From positions 1 to 28,498 of the forward strand of contig CAZVWV010000034.1 of NCBI GenBank assembly GCA_964631745.1: a stretch of DNA of 28,498 nt. Reading direction: 5' to 3'. The notes beneath the pieces are model-generated. The model worked only from the letters and a program-made list of their open reading frames with translations. It did no database searches and was not told the DNA's origin. This document shows, one piece after another, positions 14,012 through 22,209 of this stretch; the first letter of the stretch is position 1, and every line of letters starts with the position of its first letter. The DNA comes from CAZVWV01 sp964631745 (lineage in GTDB: Bacteria > Bdellovibrionota_C > UBA2361 > JBGSMV01). The translations under genes were made by a program, and so were the position numbers.

Positions 14012-14404
14012 ATGCTTGTAATTTTGGGCTCACGCGATCACTTTCTATCCAATCATCTCGGGCGACTGCTGGATGCTGTGGGTTTGCGCAAGATTCGTAC
14101 AGTAAAAATGGACCGCATCCTGCGCGAATTAAAACAACCCGAGCGCATGGCCATTCTTGATATGAGCTGGAAGGAGCTGCAAGCACCTGGGCTCCTACGA
14201 CGCTTGGTCAATATCGCCAAGATCAGCAGAAACAAGGTAGTGCTCTTTTGTCCTAATGATGAAGAGGAATTAAAGAAGCAAGCTCGGCAAGCACGGCCCA
14301 ATGAAGTTTTCATTCGGTATGACATCGAACTCGAGTTCCGCGCCTTTCTTAATGAGATTGTTAAAGAAGAGCTCAAAAATCCCGGGCGAGGTACTAATAT
14401 TTAG
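14012..14404 (+). CDS. Receiver-like protein of unknown function
   Basis: A 130-residue soluble protein. Its alternation of hydrophobic strands (MLVILGS; ERMAILDMSW; NKVVLFCPN; EVFIRYD) with amphipathic helices suggests a CheY-like receiver fold. Asp50 in ILDMSW sits where the phosphorylated Asp would be. The acidic pair after strand 1 is replaced by SRDHF, and the switch Lys is not evident, so phosphorylation is uncertain. It precedes a genuine receiver gene at 14641 by 236 bp. It may be a degenerate receiver or an unrelated fold. The strong hairpin right after its stop suggests a separate transcription unit. Confidence 0.5.
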   Translation: MLVILGSRDHFLSNHLGRLLDAVGLRKIRTVKMDRILRELKQPERMAILDMSWKELQAPGLLRRLVNIAKISRNKVVLFCPNDEEELKKQARQARPNEVFIRYDIELEFRAFLNEIVKEELKNPGRGTNI

Positions 14405-14406
14405 AG

Positions 14407-14429
14407 AGCGCCGTCGAGTCGACGGCGCT
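14407..14429 (+). terminator. GC-rich hairpin just after the receiver-like gene
   Basis: AGCGCCGTCGA (14407-14417) and TCGACGGCGCT (14419-14429) are perfect complements around one G, beginning 2 bp after the stop codon. No T-run follows, so it may act as an mRNA 3'-end stabiliser or a weak terminator rather than a classical intrinsic terminator. Confidence 0.45.
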
Positions 14430-14640
14430 ACGGAATATTAGTGCTCCATGAGGCGCTTGCATTTCGCCTGAGATTTTGAGCGATTACCATACTTAATCAT
14501 AACTACTTGAAATCATTGAGCGACAGAGCCTAATTCAAAGACAGGGCCAACTCAACTAATATTATTTATTTGCCGATACAACTACTTAGGACGCTGTAAA
14601 TAGTGCTTCAATATTTAGTTGTTATTTTACGGACAGAAAA

Positions 14641-15087
14641 ATGGCACCAAAGAGACCGCCAAACGGTGGAATAATTATAGTCGACGGGGATCAGTCATAT
14701 CAAGCAGCTCTGATAGCTGATTTAGAAAAGAATGGATTTGAGGTCTTCTTTGCAGAAACGGTGAATAGACTTTTCAGTTTGATGGAGACCAAGTTTGATA
14801 AATTCAAACCTACCCTGGTTGTCGTCGACACCATCTTGCCACAAATGAGCGGATTCGAAGTAGTCCGGAGATTCGTGGATAAGTACGGAGATAAGAAAAT
14901 TCCCGTGCTCATGAGCAGCAAGTACAAGGCCGACGAAGATACTATCGAAGTTCATAGCGCCGGCGCCAAAGGTCTGCTCGATAAGCCCTTTACTGCGCAA
15001 ACATTTTTGCAAGCTCTGGAGCAAGAGAGAACCAAAAAAATGAAAGAGATGATCGGAGATATGATCTTCGATATCAATTACGAATAG
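14641..15087 (+). CDS. Stand-alone CheY-like response regulator receiver
   Basis: A 148-residue single receiver domain. Key residues are in place: acidic Asp15 and Asp17 (IIIVDGDQSY), phospho-acceptor Asp63 (VVVDTILPQMSG), switch Ser92 (PVLMSSKY) and Lys115 (LLDKPF). There is no output domain; a short charged C-terminal tail (ERTKKMKEMIGDMIFDINYE) follows. Such proteins act by protein-protein contact, for example in chemotaxis or phosphorelays. No kinase lies in the window, so its partner is unknown. GCCGATA at 14572-14578, 62 bp upstream, is a weak sigma-28-like -10. It converges with the next gene, overlapping its end by 10 bp. Confidence 0.88.
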   Translation: MAPKRPPNGGIIIVDGDQSYQAALIADLEKNGFEVFFAETVNRLFSLMETKFDKFKPTLVVVDTILPQMSGFEVVRRFVDKYGDKKIPVLMSSKYKADEDTIEVHSAGAKGLLDKPFTAQTFLQALEQERTKKMKEMIGDMIFDINYE

Positions 15088-16100
15088 TGTCTCGTCAACC
15101 CTATATCCATCAGATCTTGCACATCCACCATACCAATTGGGCATCGATTCTCATTTACAATGATAATTTGATCGATTTTATATTCGCTCATTAGACGCAG
15201 CGCCTCTGGCGCCAACTCATCTGACAGAATCACTTTAGGATTCTTAGTCATGACCTCAGCGATAGGCTTATCCAAAAATCCAATATCTCGCTCAAGACAG
15301 CGGCGCAGGTCCCCATCGGTGAAGACGCCCAGCAGTACCCCGTCAGCATCCACTATTGAGGCCGCTCCTGGGCGTCCAACTGTCCGAGTCATCTTTTGCA
15401 AAACGGTCTTGGCTATCTCGCCTGCGCTCACGACACAATGTTCGTCGCCTTTACGCATGATTTCGGTAACCGGCGTTAGCATCGCCCCCAAATTGCCACC
15501 GGGATGATAAGAGGCGAACTGCTCTTTAGAAAACGCCTGTCTGCTAAAAACTGTCATGGCCAAGGCATCGCCCAAGGCCATCATCGCCACGGTTGAACTA
15601 GTAGGGGCAAGGTTAAGCGGCCCAGCTTCAACCAGCTTTCCGATACAGAGCACAACTTCGCTGTGCTTTCCCAATGTCGATCTGGGTTCGCCTGTGATTG
15701 AGATTATTTTACAACCGATACGTTTTAAGTGCGGAAGGATCTTTATCACCTCTGGCGTTTCGCCAGAGTTAGAAAGCATCAGGGCAACATCGTTATTGGT
15801 ATAGCGACCCAAGTCGCCATGTAACGCTTCAGCAGGGTGTAGAAAAAAAGAGGGCACACCGATACTTGCCAAAGTGGCAGAGATTTTCATGGCGATAAAG
15901 CTAGTTTTTCCGATGCCAGAGAGCAGCACTCGATCGGCGGGTGAGATAGATTCGATCAAACTCACTGCTTTTTCGAAGTCAGGCCCTAAGGCGCCACGGA
16001 CTTGTAATATAGCCTCGGCCTCAGCCGAAAGAATTTCTGCGGCGTAACCTAGAATGGAAGTTGGCTTTCTATGGTGTGACACGATAGGAAAGAGTACCAA
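15078..16100 (-). CDS. kdsD: D-arabinose-5-phosphate isomerase, KpsF/GutQ family
   Basis: A 340-residue enzyme converting ribulose-5-phosphate to arabinose-5-phosphate, the first step to Kdo for lipopolysaccharide. Residues about 40-195 form the SIS sugar isomerase domain: SGIGKTS (catalytic Lys65), FFLHPAEALHGDLG near 88, SNSGET, the PTSS segment and SYHPGGNLG with the catalytic His. Two CBS domains follow (about 210-270 and 278-336). The longest frame starts at TTG 16100; GTG at 16082 is an alternative, and neither has a clear ribosome site. Family members include KdsD, KpsF and GutQ; no capsule or gut genes are nearby, so KdsD is the default assignment. Confidence 0.9.
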   Translation of the reverse strand: MVLFPIVSHHRKPTSILGYAAEILSAEAEAILQVRGALGPDFEKAVSLIESISPADRVLLSGIGKTSFIAMKISATLASIGVPSFFLHPAEALHGDLGRYTNNDVALMLSNSGETPEVIKILPHLKRIGCKIISITGEPRSTLGKHSEVVLCIGKLVEAGPLNLAPTSSTVAMMALGDALAMTVFSRQAFSKEQFASYHPGGNLGAMLTPVTEIMRKGDEHCVVSAGEIAKTVLQKMTRTVGRPGAASIVDADGVLLGVFTDGDLRRCLERDIGFLDKPIAEVMTKNPKVILSDELAPEALRLMSEYKIDQIIIVNENRCPIGMVDVQDLMDIGLTRHYS

Positions 16101-16136
16101 ATCTAGTAAAATAAGTCGACTTGCAACCCGTAATGC

Positions 16137-16421
16137 TTACGGCCCCGGAGGGGTAATAAACTGAAAACTCACGAGCCAAGACATGACCAGGACCCCCACT
16201 AGACAGAAATAAAAGAAACCTACGCTTGCTCGCCGTTTTGATCCTATCAGGGCCCCAAGTAGAGAAAAGGTAACAATCAAACCGAGCGCAGCTCCGCGCT
16301 CAAGCCCAGCCGTGAGAGGAATAGAGAACAGAAAAGAAAAGATCGTTGCCAGCACGACACATGCTATATGCCGGAATTCGTAACGCCGCTTGAAGGCTAC
16401 AACATGTTGGCGATTGTCCAT
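16137..16421 (-). CDS. Small three-helix membrane protein of unknown function
   Basis: A 94-residue protein with a basic cytoplasmic start (MDNRQHVVAFKRRYEFRH). Three hydrophobic segments follow: HIACVVLATIFSFLFSIPL, ALGLIVTFSLLGALIG and SVGFFYFCLVGVLVMSWLV. A conserved-looking SKRRA loop separates the second and third. It overlaps the end of the traB-family gene by 25 bp on the same strand, so the two are likely co-translated and may act together. I do not recognise the family. Confidence 0.65.
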   Translation of the reverse strand: MDNRQHVVAFKRRYEFRHIACVVLATIFSFLFSIPLTAGLERGAALGLIVTFSLLGALIGSKRRASVGFFYFCLVGVLVMSWLVSFQFITPPGP

Positions 16422-17569
16422 GTTCCTAAAAACGCACCAATCGTTCCTGTTAAGTTAGTCAATATGCATACCAGCAAAACTTTACTAATGCGGTTCCGAA
16501 AAACCCCTTTCACAGTGGTGATGTCATCCAGCACTGTTTCAAAATCCATAACACGCGGCTTTCTAATGTAGGCTTCCACTAACCCGGCGATCCAACCCGA
16601 AGCTAGCAACGGGTGCAAGGTCGTAAAGGGTGCCGATAAAAAAGCTGATATGACTGTCAATGGATGCCCGATAGACAGCGCCGCGCCTACGGCCGCAGAA
16701 AAACCCGTAATCCAAAACCAAGCTTTCATCATTTCATAACTTGCAGCGGCGCCGGAGTGCACGAAGCCCCAGATTAATATGACAATGAATGCAATCAACA
16801 TCCCCCAGCCGATAATCTTACCGATCTTGTTGGCGGGCGGAATCTCCATTAAGGGCTTTAAATCGATGCTCTCGGCCATAAATTTCTTAATTCCAGGAAT
16901 GTGCCCGGCGCCCACAATCGCCACGATCTTACTGCCATTGGCCTGGCGTATTTTCTGTGAGAGAAAAATATCGCGCTCATCAATAAGCGCTGTGCGCACC
17001 CCCGGTAATTTTTGCGAGAATTCCCCCATCAGCTCCTCTAAAGCGTCCGTTGATTTTAAACGCTCAATCTCTTGGACATCGATCTGTTTGTCTGAAAATA
17101 AGCTGCCGATCATGGCGCCCAGCACCTTGGCAGAGGTGAAAAACGAAATCGAAGCCCAGGTTCTTTTCAAGGTGGTTCTAATATCTCTGTCCGCCAACAC
17201 GATCTCCGATCCAACTTCTTTAGCAACTTCAGCGGCACGCATCATCTCCGCGCCGGGTTTAATATGAAGCTGCGCGCCGAGTTTTTTCTGAAAGGCGGCC
17301 AGCACCAACTGCGCCATCAGCACGTACATACGCTTCTGTCTTAGGACAGAGATGATATCCGTGCGTTTCCATTTTTCCGGATCTTTAAGAGATTCAAAGC
17401 GCGAGTCACATAGCTCAATGCAAACGGTATCGGGCTTGATATCTCTGATGGTTTGTTCGGTCAGTTCAGTGCTCGCGTGACTGACGTGGGCCGTACCGAC
17501 AAGATAGATCTCTTTGTCGTCCAGTCTAAGCAGATCTAAGTTTGGCTTAATGTTTTCAATCGTTAACAT
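16397..17569 (-). CDS. TraB-family membrane protein
   Basis: A 390-residue protein of the TraB (pheromone-shutdown-like) family. The N-terminal soluble domain (about 1-245) has the motifs of the TraB/Tiki-like hydrolase fold: GTAHVS (25-30), CIELCDSR (50-57), and VGAGHIPGI (219-227). About four membrane segments follow from residue 250 (IGWGMLIAFIVILIWGFV, then WFWITGFSAAVGAALSIG, the SGWIAGLV region and a final LLVCILTNLTGTIGAFLG). TraB in Enterococcus limits pheromone export; homologues in other bacteria and archaea are uncharacterised and may be metalloproteases by relation to Tiki. The gene is followed by an overlapping small membrane protein gene. Confidence 0.85.
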   Translation of the reverse strand: MLTIENIKPNLDLLRLDDKEIYLVGTAHVSHASTELTEQTIRDIKPDTVCIELCDSRFESLKDPEKWKRTDIISVLRQKRMYVLMAQLVLAAFQKKLGAQLHIKPGAEMMRAAEVAKEVGSEIVLADRDIRTTLKRTWASISFFTSAKVLGAMIGSLFSDKQIDVQEIERLKSTDALEELMGEFSQKLPGVRTALIDERDIFLSQKIRQANGSKIVAIVGAGHIPGIKKFMAESIDLKPLMEIPPANKIGKIIGWGMLIAFIVILIWGFVHSGAAASYEMMKAWFWITGFSAAVGAALSIGHPLTVISAFLSAPFTTLHPLLASGWIAGLVEAYIRKPRVMDFETVLDDITTVKGVFRNRISKVLLVCILTNLTGTIGAFLGTWTIANML

Positions 17570-17930
17570 AGCTAAGTATTTATATTAACTGATAAAATTA
17601 ATATTAGCGCTACCCTCAGATTCGTAATTGCATAAAAAGGAGGAGCGAGGCCCTCCACCTCACAATGGCGTCCGCCATAGCTCGTTGAAACCATTGCCGA
17701 TAATGGCAGTGGTGAGAGCGGAAGGCGGAGTGAAACTGCCCACAACTTAAGCAGCAAATACTCGGATTCAGGCCGCTTAGTGTGGTTACTGCACTATTCC
17801 TCGAAAACTACGCAAAACTCTTGGTATAGAGGTTGCATTATTTAATGTGTGAATTGTCTCGTTTAAGGCGATTAGCACGTAAGGTTTTGTAATCACACAG
17901 GTTTTATGCAGTTGGAGCGTGGGGGTTATT
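17570..17930. other. Intergenic stretch between traB-like gene and pilin operon
   Basis: No gene is seen. Small inverted repeats cluster here (ATGGCG-TC-CGCCAT at 17665-17678; CCATT-GCCGAT-AATGG at 17691-17706). This divergent region must hold the promoters of both neighbours, but I could not pick clear -35/-10 boxes. Confidence 0.45.
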
Positions 17931-18494
17931 ATGGTTACGCTAAATGGTTTCGGGTGTAGGCAGTCGGCCTCGGATCGCTCGAAAATTAGATATATAGGGT
18001 CGGATTTAGGCGCATCATTACTTGAGCTAACGCTCTTGCTCATAATTCTTGTACCTGCAGTAGTCGTGCCCGCCATGTCAGTCGTGCGCACCTGGCAAGG
18101 TGACGACATAGATGATCTTTTGGTTGCCTTTGAAGTCTCAGACACGCGTCTCCCGCTTGGCAGACTTACGCCTGAAGGATTGAGAGACACCATTAATAAT
18201 CCTGAAGGTCCGCTACAACAGTTAGCAGATGATTTAGATAAAGCCAGTCAGTCTACCGATGCCACTTTCTGTACTAGGCTCGTAAGCGGTCTGGTGGATG
18301 AGCAGAACCAAGATATCGTGCAAGAGATCACTTCGATCAAAGCTGACGGCAGCGCTTGTGCCCCCTTAGACCAGAATGGTTTAAGTGTGCGAGCGGTTCA
18401 ATCAAGACTATTAGCCTGGGAAGGCACGAAGCACGCAGTTATCGCCGAACATCCAACCGGAAATTTTGCCGTGCTGGGCGTCTCGTATGAATGA
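17931..18494 (+). CDS. Pseudopilin-like protein (TadE-like), first gene of pilin operon
   Basis: A 187-residue protein from ATG 17931, chosen over GTG 17919 because GGGGG lies 5 bp before the ATG. A 26-residue charged leader ends at Gly27, followed by ASLLELTLLLIILVPAVVV: cleavage after Gly and Glu at +5 fit type IV/Tad prepilin processing, and the hydrophobic stretch forms the pilin stalk helix. The soluble part has two Cys (near 112 and 146) that could pair. It overlaps the next gene by 4 bp (ATGA). The rest has no family match I can name. Confidence 0.65.
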   Translation: MVTLNGFGCRQSASDRSKIRYIGSDLGASLLELTLLLIILVPAVVVPAMSVVRTWQGDDIDDLLVAFEVSDTRLPLGRLTPEGLRDTINNPEGPLQQLADDLDKASQSTDATFCTRLVSGLVDEQNQDIVQEITSIKADGSACAPLDQNGLSVRAVQSRLLAWEGTKHAVIAEHPTGNFAVLGVSYE

Positions 18495-19189
18495 GATCTG
18501 GTATGTGTAGAAAGCTCAGCTCAGAATCGGGAGTCTCCCTTTTAGAAGCCGCCATCGGGCTTCCCATAGCGCTAGTCTTCGTGCTTTTTATGATCTGGGT
18601 GGGTGTGTATCTCAACGCAAAAACCGCGCTTACTTCAGGAATGGGGCGAGCGCTACGACTTGCGGCGACTAGATCTGATCCAAATTTTTCAGGTGGTCAT
18701 TCGATTCAGGTCCTAGATGAATGGCTGGATGGCGTAGCTGTATCAGATCCTGAGAAGCTAAAGCGCCTACTCAGCAATGGTACGGACTGGGATTTCGCAC
18801 AAGCCTACTACAACCAGATCACAATTCGCGAAATCGCCACGAGTGGCGAACAAATTGGCGATCTATCCAAGAAATATGCTTACGCCCTCGTTTATCTAAA
18901 TGAAGCACTTCGCCAAAGCGTAGGAAATTCTGTGCGATTTCCTTGCGATCCAAAGGACGAAGATCTACCCGGTTCCTACAGCGAACGACAGCACGGCTCA
19001 GGATGTCTGGGGTGCAAATTTCTAGATCCCGAACCTAACAACGCCGATTACACTCTTAGTTGTAAATTTCATGCGGGCGCAGACCTATTAAATCCCGTCA
19101 GTAATCTCTTAGGGATGCTCACCGGCCATTACGATATCGCCAGACCCATTATTTCGCGCGAACTCTCCTTTACCGTAAGGAGCTCATAG
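18491..19189 (+). CDS. TadE-like pseudopilin
   Basis: A 232-residue protein with a leader MRSGMCRKLSSESG and cleavage-type motif G14|VSLLE (Glu at +5). The stalk helix is AAIGLPIALVFVLFMIWVGV (about 20-39), then a TadE-like segment LNAKTALTSGMGRALRLAATR. The C-terminal part has several Cys (FPCDPKD, GCLGCKF, LSCKF), suggesting disulfides in the periplasm or outside. Ends 2 bp before the next ATG. TadE-type proteins are minor pilins of the Tad/Flp secretion system by family knowledge. Confidence 0.72.
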   Translation: MRSGMCRKLSSESGVSLLEAAIGLPIALVFVLFMIWVGVYLNAKTALTSGMGRALRLAATRSDPNFSGGHSIQVLDEWLDGVAVSDPEKLKRLLSNGTDWDFAQAYYNQITIREIATSGEQIGDLSKKYAYALVYLNEALRQSVGNSVRFPCDPKDEDLPGSYSERQHGSGCLGCKFLDPEPNNADYTLSCKFHAGADLLNPVSNLLGMLTGHYDIARPIISRELSFTVRSS

Positions 19190-19191
19190 GC

Positions 19192-21519
19192 ATGAGACGC
19201 AAGTCAAGCAGAGCTACCTCATCACGCGGGTTGTTCATTCCACTCTTGGCAGTCATTGCGCTTGGTATCATCGCTGTTATATTTGTGCTTGGATTCGGAA
19301 CGTCGCGAGCAAGAGAGGTCAAACAGCGCGCGCAGCGTAAAGTCGAAGACATGTGCGAAGCCTTGCTGACAAGCGCTTACTTACCGCGCCAAGCGGCCGA
19401 AAAATTCAAAAAAGAGATTGACGAGCTGGCTCGTAATCCGATTCCCTATTTTGAATTGAATGATGCTGTCTTAGTTGTGCCAACATATAAGGACGGGGAG
19501 CTACCCGTTATAGGCACACGCTCGTACGAATCCTTTAGGGATGCCGGAGGCCAGAGAATATTTAACGACTGCCCCATGGCTTGCTCCCATTCAGATCCTA
19601 CCACGTGTGGATGCTGGGTGATCGGAGATGTGGGTGCTAATAATGATTTTATAAGCCAAAACTTCGCCCCCACTTTCTGGGATCAAGATCGCGATGTTGG
19701 GAATAAAATTTCATGTTTCATCAAAGGCCGGGTTAGAACAATCTTGGCTGGCTCTTCAGAAGTTGTGGCAAAGGCCACATATACTTTGCCAGTCAGAGGA
19801 AATTTCCCAAGCGGCGGCTCGGATATCTCGGATCTCCCGTCGCTTACCATCGCCGTTGCCCCGGAACTCACAACCCGCGCAGGCGATCCACGATTTCGCT
19901 TCGGAAGCGACCCAAATCCATTCGACCAAAATCGTCAAGATTCGGCGCAGAACAGGCGTGATCTAGATCCGTTAAGCCGATTTGTGATGGGCGGAAACAC
20001 AGACTCGATCTTTGAAAGAATGCATGGGAGGGAACAGGAACTTTATCCCCTTATTCCTGGCGAAATACTGTTACGGAATTTAAGATCGGCAAACATTAGC
20101 AAAACCACGAATGGCTCTGGGGCGCCGGTTGTGCTTCCCCCCGGGCAAAGCGATTACAATCGAAATCAGAATTACCTTCTACCGGATGCGGCCGAGATAT
20201 CGGCAAGCTGCATGAGCCCTGTCGTGGCAGTGAGAAACTCATTAGTCTCAACCCTTGTGAATCTCGCCTCAAACAATGCGTCCCTTCGCAGTATGACCAG
20301 ACTTGCATTCGTGAATCCGCAAAATCGAAATGCCGCCAACACGTTCAGTTACTCGACAATTCCCAACCCTCCGGTAGTCTCCATAAATTTCGGAGAAGAT
20401 CTGACATCCCGGAATTTTAGATTGCCGTTCGTCTCGTATTTTAGCGGAGATCTTTCAAATCCGCCGCCAGCTCAGTTCGGAACTGGTCTGGCAGGAATGA
20501 TAAGTCCTTTCCAAAGTAATCTAACACGCCTCTCAAGCGATCCGGATCCGAACTATCAAGCTAATGCGCAACACTATATTGACGCCCAAGGGCTAATCAC
20601 TTCCCAATTGCGTGATTGTTTTCACCTTTATTCAAACCGCCCGAGCTTCGAACGTTATGATGCTCCGGGCTTAATCAACGATGACTTTGAGCCTGGTGAA
20701 TTTATCTTCAGATCGAAGTTGAACTCTACCGTACAAAACTGGGATCAGGCCTGTCTTTGGCAATCCGGATGTTCGACTTTTAGCGACGGTCTTACAGGCG
20801 CAGAGCTTGCTGCCATCACAGGAGCGGTGCAGAGCTGCCCGTTTAGTGATGCAAACTATCCGGGAGGTGCCTGTTCAAAGCCACCTGCGCCTATAAATTC
20901 CGGCCAAGCGACTTACGATCTACGTCCAGATTTAGCGGGGTTATTGCATTTCGTTTCAAATACGCCTTTCGCCGGCACGCCCGTCTTAGCCCTAAAGACG
21001 CCTGGACTACATCCACTCAGGGCCGGATTCGATATTAATACCCACGCTCTTCGACCCTTCGGCGATGACGCACTTGCATATTATACAAACCCAACCAATG
21101 CATTTAGCCCGCTTGTACTAGTCACGCATCAGGCACTTTCCAGTGGAGAGGCGGCAAAGCTTTCAGCGCTGGTTGCCGATATCCCAACTATTCCAATTAC
21201 TGTGATCTATATCCCTTCCGAATTACCAGCAGTACCGGACCTCGATTTAGCCATGGACCAAAACGTATCAAGATTGGTCTCAGCCTTCCATGCTAATCAG
21301 AACGGTTTCGATAACCGCGTCTTCATACTGAGCCCGTACGGCTCAACAAGGCCAGCGAACTTCCACTGTTCTGACCCGACTAACCAGAGCCTGTGCTTTC
21401 TTGAATACTGGGAAGATCTGCTAGGAATGAGCCAAGGAAGCTCTCCGGAAAATCATATCGCCGTGATCGCCAAGAGCTTATTTGCGGATAGAATTCTTAA
21501 AGCGGAGCTTAGCCAATGA
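19192..21519 (+). CDS. Large TadG-like surface or pilus-associated protein
   Basis: A 775-residue protein with a basic N-terminus, one membrane helix (GLFIPLLAVIALGIIAVIFVLGFG, residues 13-36) and a very long extracytoplasmic region. Unlike its neighbours it has no Glu at +5 and so is not expected to be processed as a prepilin. A Cys-rich patch near 127-140 (DCPMACSHSDPTTCGCWVIG) and later Cys pairs suggest disulfides. The domain is Asn/Pro-rich and unlike any family I can name; no MIDAS DxSxS motif is visible, so a VWA domain is not supported. Position after TadE-like genes suggests the TadG slot, with the C-terminal part possibly at a pilus tip. AAGGAG precedes the ATG. Confidence 0.6.
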   Translation: MRRKSSRATSSRGLFIPLLAVIALGIIAVIFVLGFGTSRAREVKQRAQRKVEDMCEALLTSAYLPRQAAEKFKKEIDELARNPIPYFELNDAVLVVPTYKDGELPVIGTRSYESFRDAGGQRIFNDCPMACSHSDPTTCGCWVIGDVGANNDFISQNFAPTFWDQDRDVGNKISCFIKGRVRTILAGSSEVVAKATYTLPVRGNFPSGGSDISDLPSLTIAVAPELTTRAGDPRFRFGSDPNPFDQNRQDSAQNRRDLDPLSRFVMGGNTDSIFERMHGREQELYPLIPGEILLRNLRSANISKTTNGSGAPVVLPPGQSDYNRNQNYLLPDAAEISASCMSPVVAVRNSLVSTLVNLASNNASLRSMTRLAFVNPQNRNAANTFSYSTIPNPPVVSINFGEDLTSRNFRLPFVSYFSGDLSNPPPAQFGTGLAGMISPFQSNLTRLSSDPDPNYQANAQHYIDAQGLITSQLRDCFHLYSNRPSFERYDAPGLINDDFEPGEFIFRSKLNSTVQNWDQACLWQSGCSTFSDGLTGAELAAITGAVQSCPFSDANYPGGACSKPPAPINSGQATYDLRPDLAGLLHFVSNTPFAGTPVLALKTPGLHPLRAGFDINTHALRPFGDDALAYYTNPTNAFSPLVLVTHQALSSGEAAKLSALVADIPTIPITVIYIPSELPAVPDLDLAMDQNVSRLVSAFHANQNGFDNRVFILSPYGSTRPANFHCSDPTNQSLCFLEYWEDLLGMSQGSSPENHIAVIAKSLFADRILKAELSQ

Positions 21520-21764
21520 AAAATGAATCTGTGCTAACAAAATCGTTGCGATTAGGCCTACCGATGCGGCGAGCCTCCGAAAGCGGGGCCACGCTACTAG
21601 AATATGCGCTGGCACTAGGTCTATTGATCGGCGTTGGGATCATGATCGGACAATCGCTACAAACTGGCGCACAAGCCAGGGCCGATAGTTCAAAAAGAAT
21701 CCTGACCCACATGGCGCCCTGCGGCGGTTTGGGCGGAAATCTCTCAGGAGATGAGTGCTTTTAG
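21516..21764 (+). CDS. Flp/Tad-type major pilin-like protein
   Basis: An 82-residue protein with a 24-residue leader ending ASESG24, then ATLLEYALALGLLIGVGIMIG. The G|xxxxEY motif (Glu29, Tyr30) is the hallmark of Flp pilins, cleaved by a TadV/CpaA-type peptidase. A short Ala/Ser-rich region and a Cys-containing tail (APCGGLGG, then GDECF) follow; the two Cys could form a loop. It overlaps the preceding gene by 4 bp (ATGA), making it the last of a four-gene unit. The assembly ATPase, platform proteins and peptidase are not in the window. Confidence 0.75.
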   Translation: MKNESVLTKSLRLGLPMRRASESGATLLEYALALGLLIGVGIMIGQSLQTGAQARADSSKRILTHMAPCGGLGGNLSGDECF

Positions 21765-21857
21765 TGTTAATTTCTATGCAATAAGAGCGTTTGCTTAGAG
21801 GCCGCGGCGCATTCTTATAGCCATAATTGGGCGTAAAACTTCACGAACATGTATTGC

Positions 21858-21873
21858 ATTTGCATATGCAAAT
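21858..21873. promoter_or_regulatory. 16-bp perfect palindrome upstream of BrnT/BrnA locus
   Basis: ATTTGCATATGCAAAT is self-complementary over its whole length and ends 18 bp before the BrnT-like ATG. BrnA-type antitoxins repress their own operon, so this is a candidate operator. A TATAAT at 21888-21893 overlaps the annotated ATG, hinting that the transcript begins at or after that codon. Confidence 0.45.
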
Positions 21874-21891
21874 AGCTCATACTCTGCTATA

Positions 21892-22209
21892 ATGAAGTTG
21901 AAGTTTGTTGGATTCGATTGGGACCATGGCAACACACATAAGTGTGAAAAGCATGGGGTATCAAGAAGGGAAATTGAGTAATTGTTCTTAGCCGGTCAAT
22001 TCCTGATTGGTCCTGATTGCAAACATTCGCACACAGAGAGCCGCATGTTTGCTATTGGAAAACCGGCCAAGACAAAACGGCCTATCTTCGTAATCTTTAC
22101 TTTACGAGAATTGAACGAGGAAACATTAGTGAGGCCGATTAGCGCAAGATTTATGCACAAGCAGGAGATCAGATTATATGAAAAAGCGATTGCCGAAGTT
22201 GAAAAGTGA
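21892..22209 (+). pseudogene. brnT: BrnT-like toxin interrupted by an in-frame stop
   Basis: Codons 1-29 read MKLKFVGFDWDHGNTHKCEKHGVSRREIE in two parts: FDWDHGN and KCEKHGVS are the BrnT N-terminus. A TAA at 21979-21981 follows. The same frame then continues LFLAGQF, SRMFAIGKP, RPIFVIFTLRE, RPISARFMHKQEIRLYEKA, the rest of the BrnT (DUF497) ribonuclease including the ISAR catalytic segment. Removing one codon restores a full protein of about 105 residues, so this is a recent nonsense mutation, a sequencing error or, less likely, recoding. An internal restart seems unlikely to give active toxin. The 3' end overlaps the antitoxin gene by 32 bp. Confidence 0.78.

Noticed and set aside
17696..17703. 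Perfect GCCGATAA resembling a sigma-28 -10 box
   Set aside because: No TAAA at the right distance, and it lies within a small inverted repeat CCATT...AATGG.
19192..21519. Von Willebrand A domain in the TadG-like protein
   Set aside because: No DxSxS metal-binding motif or matching Thr/Asp pattern is visible.
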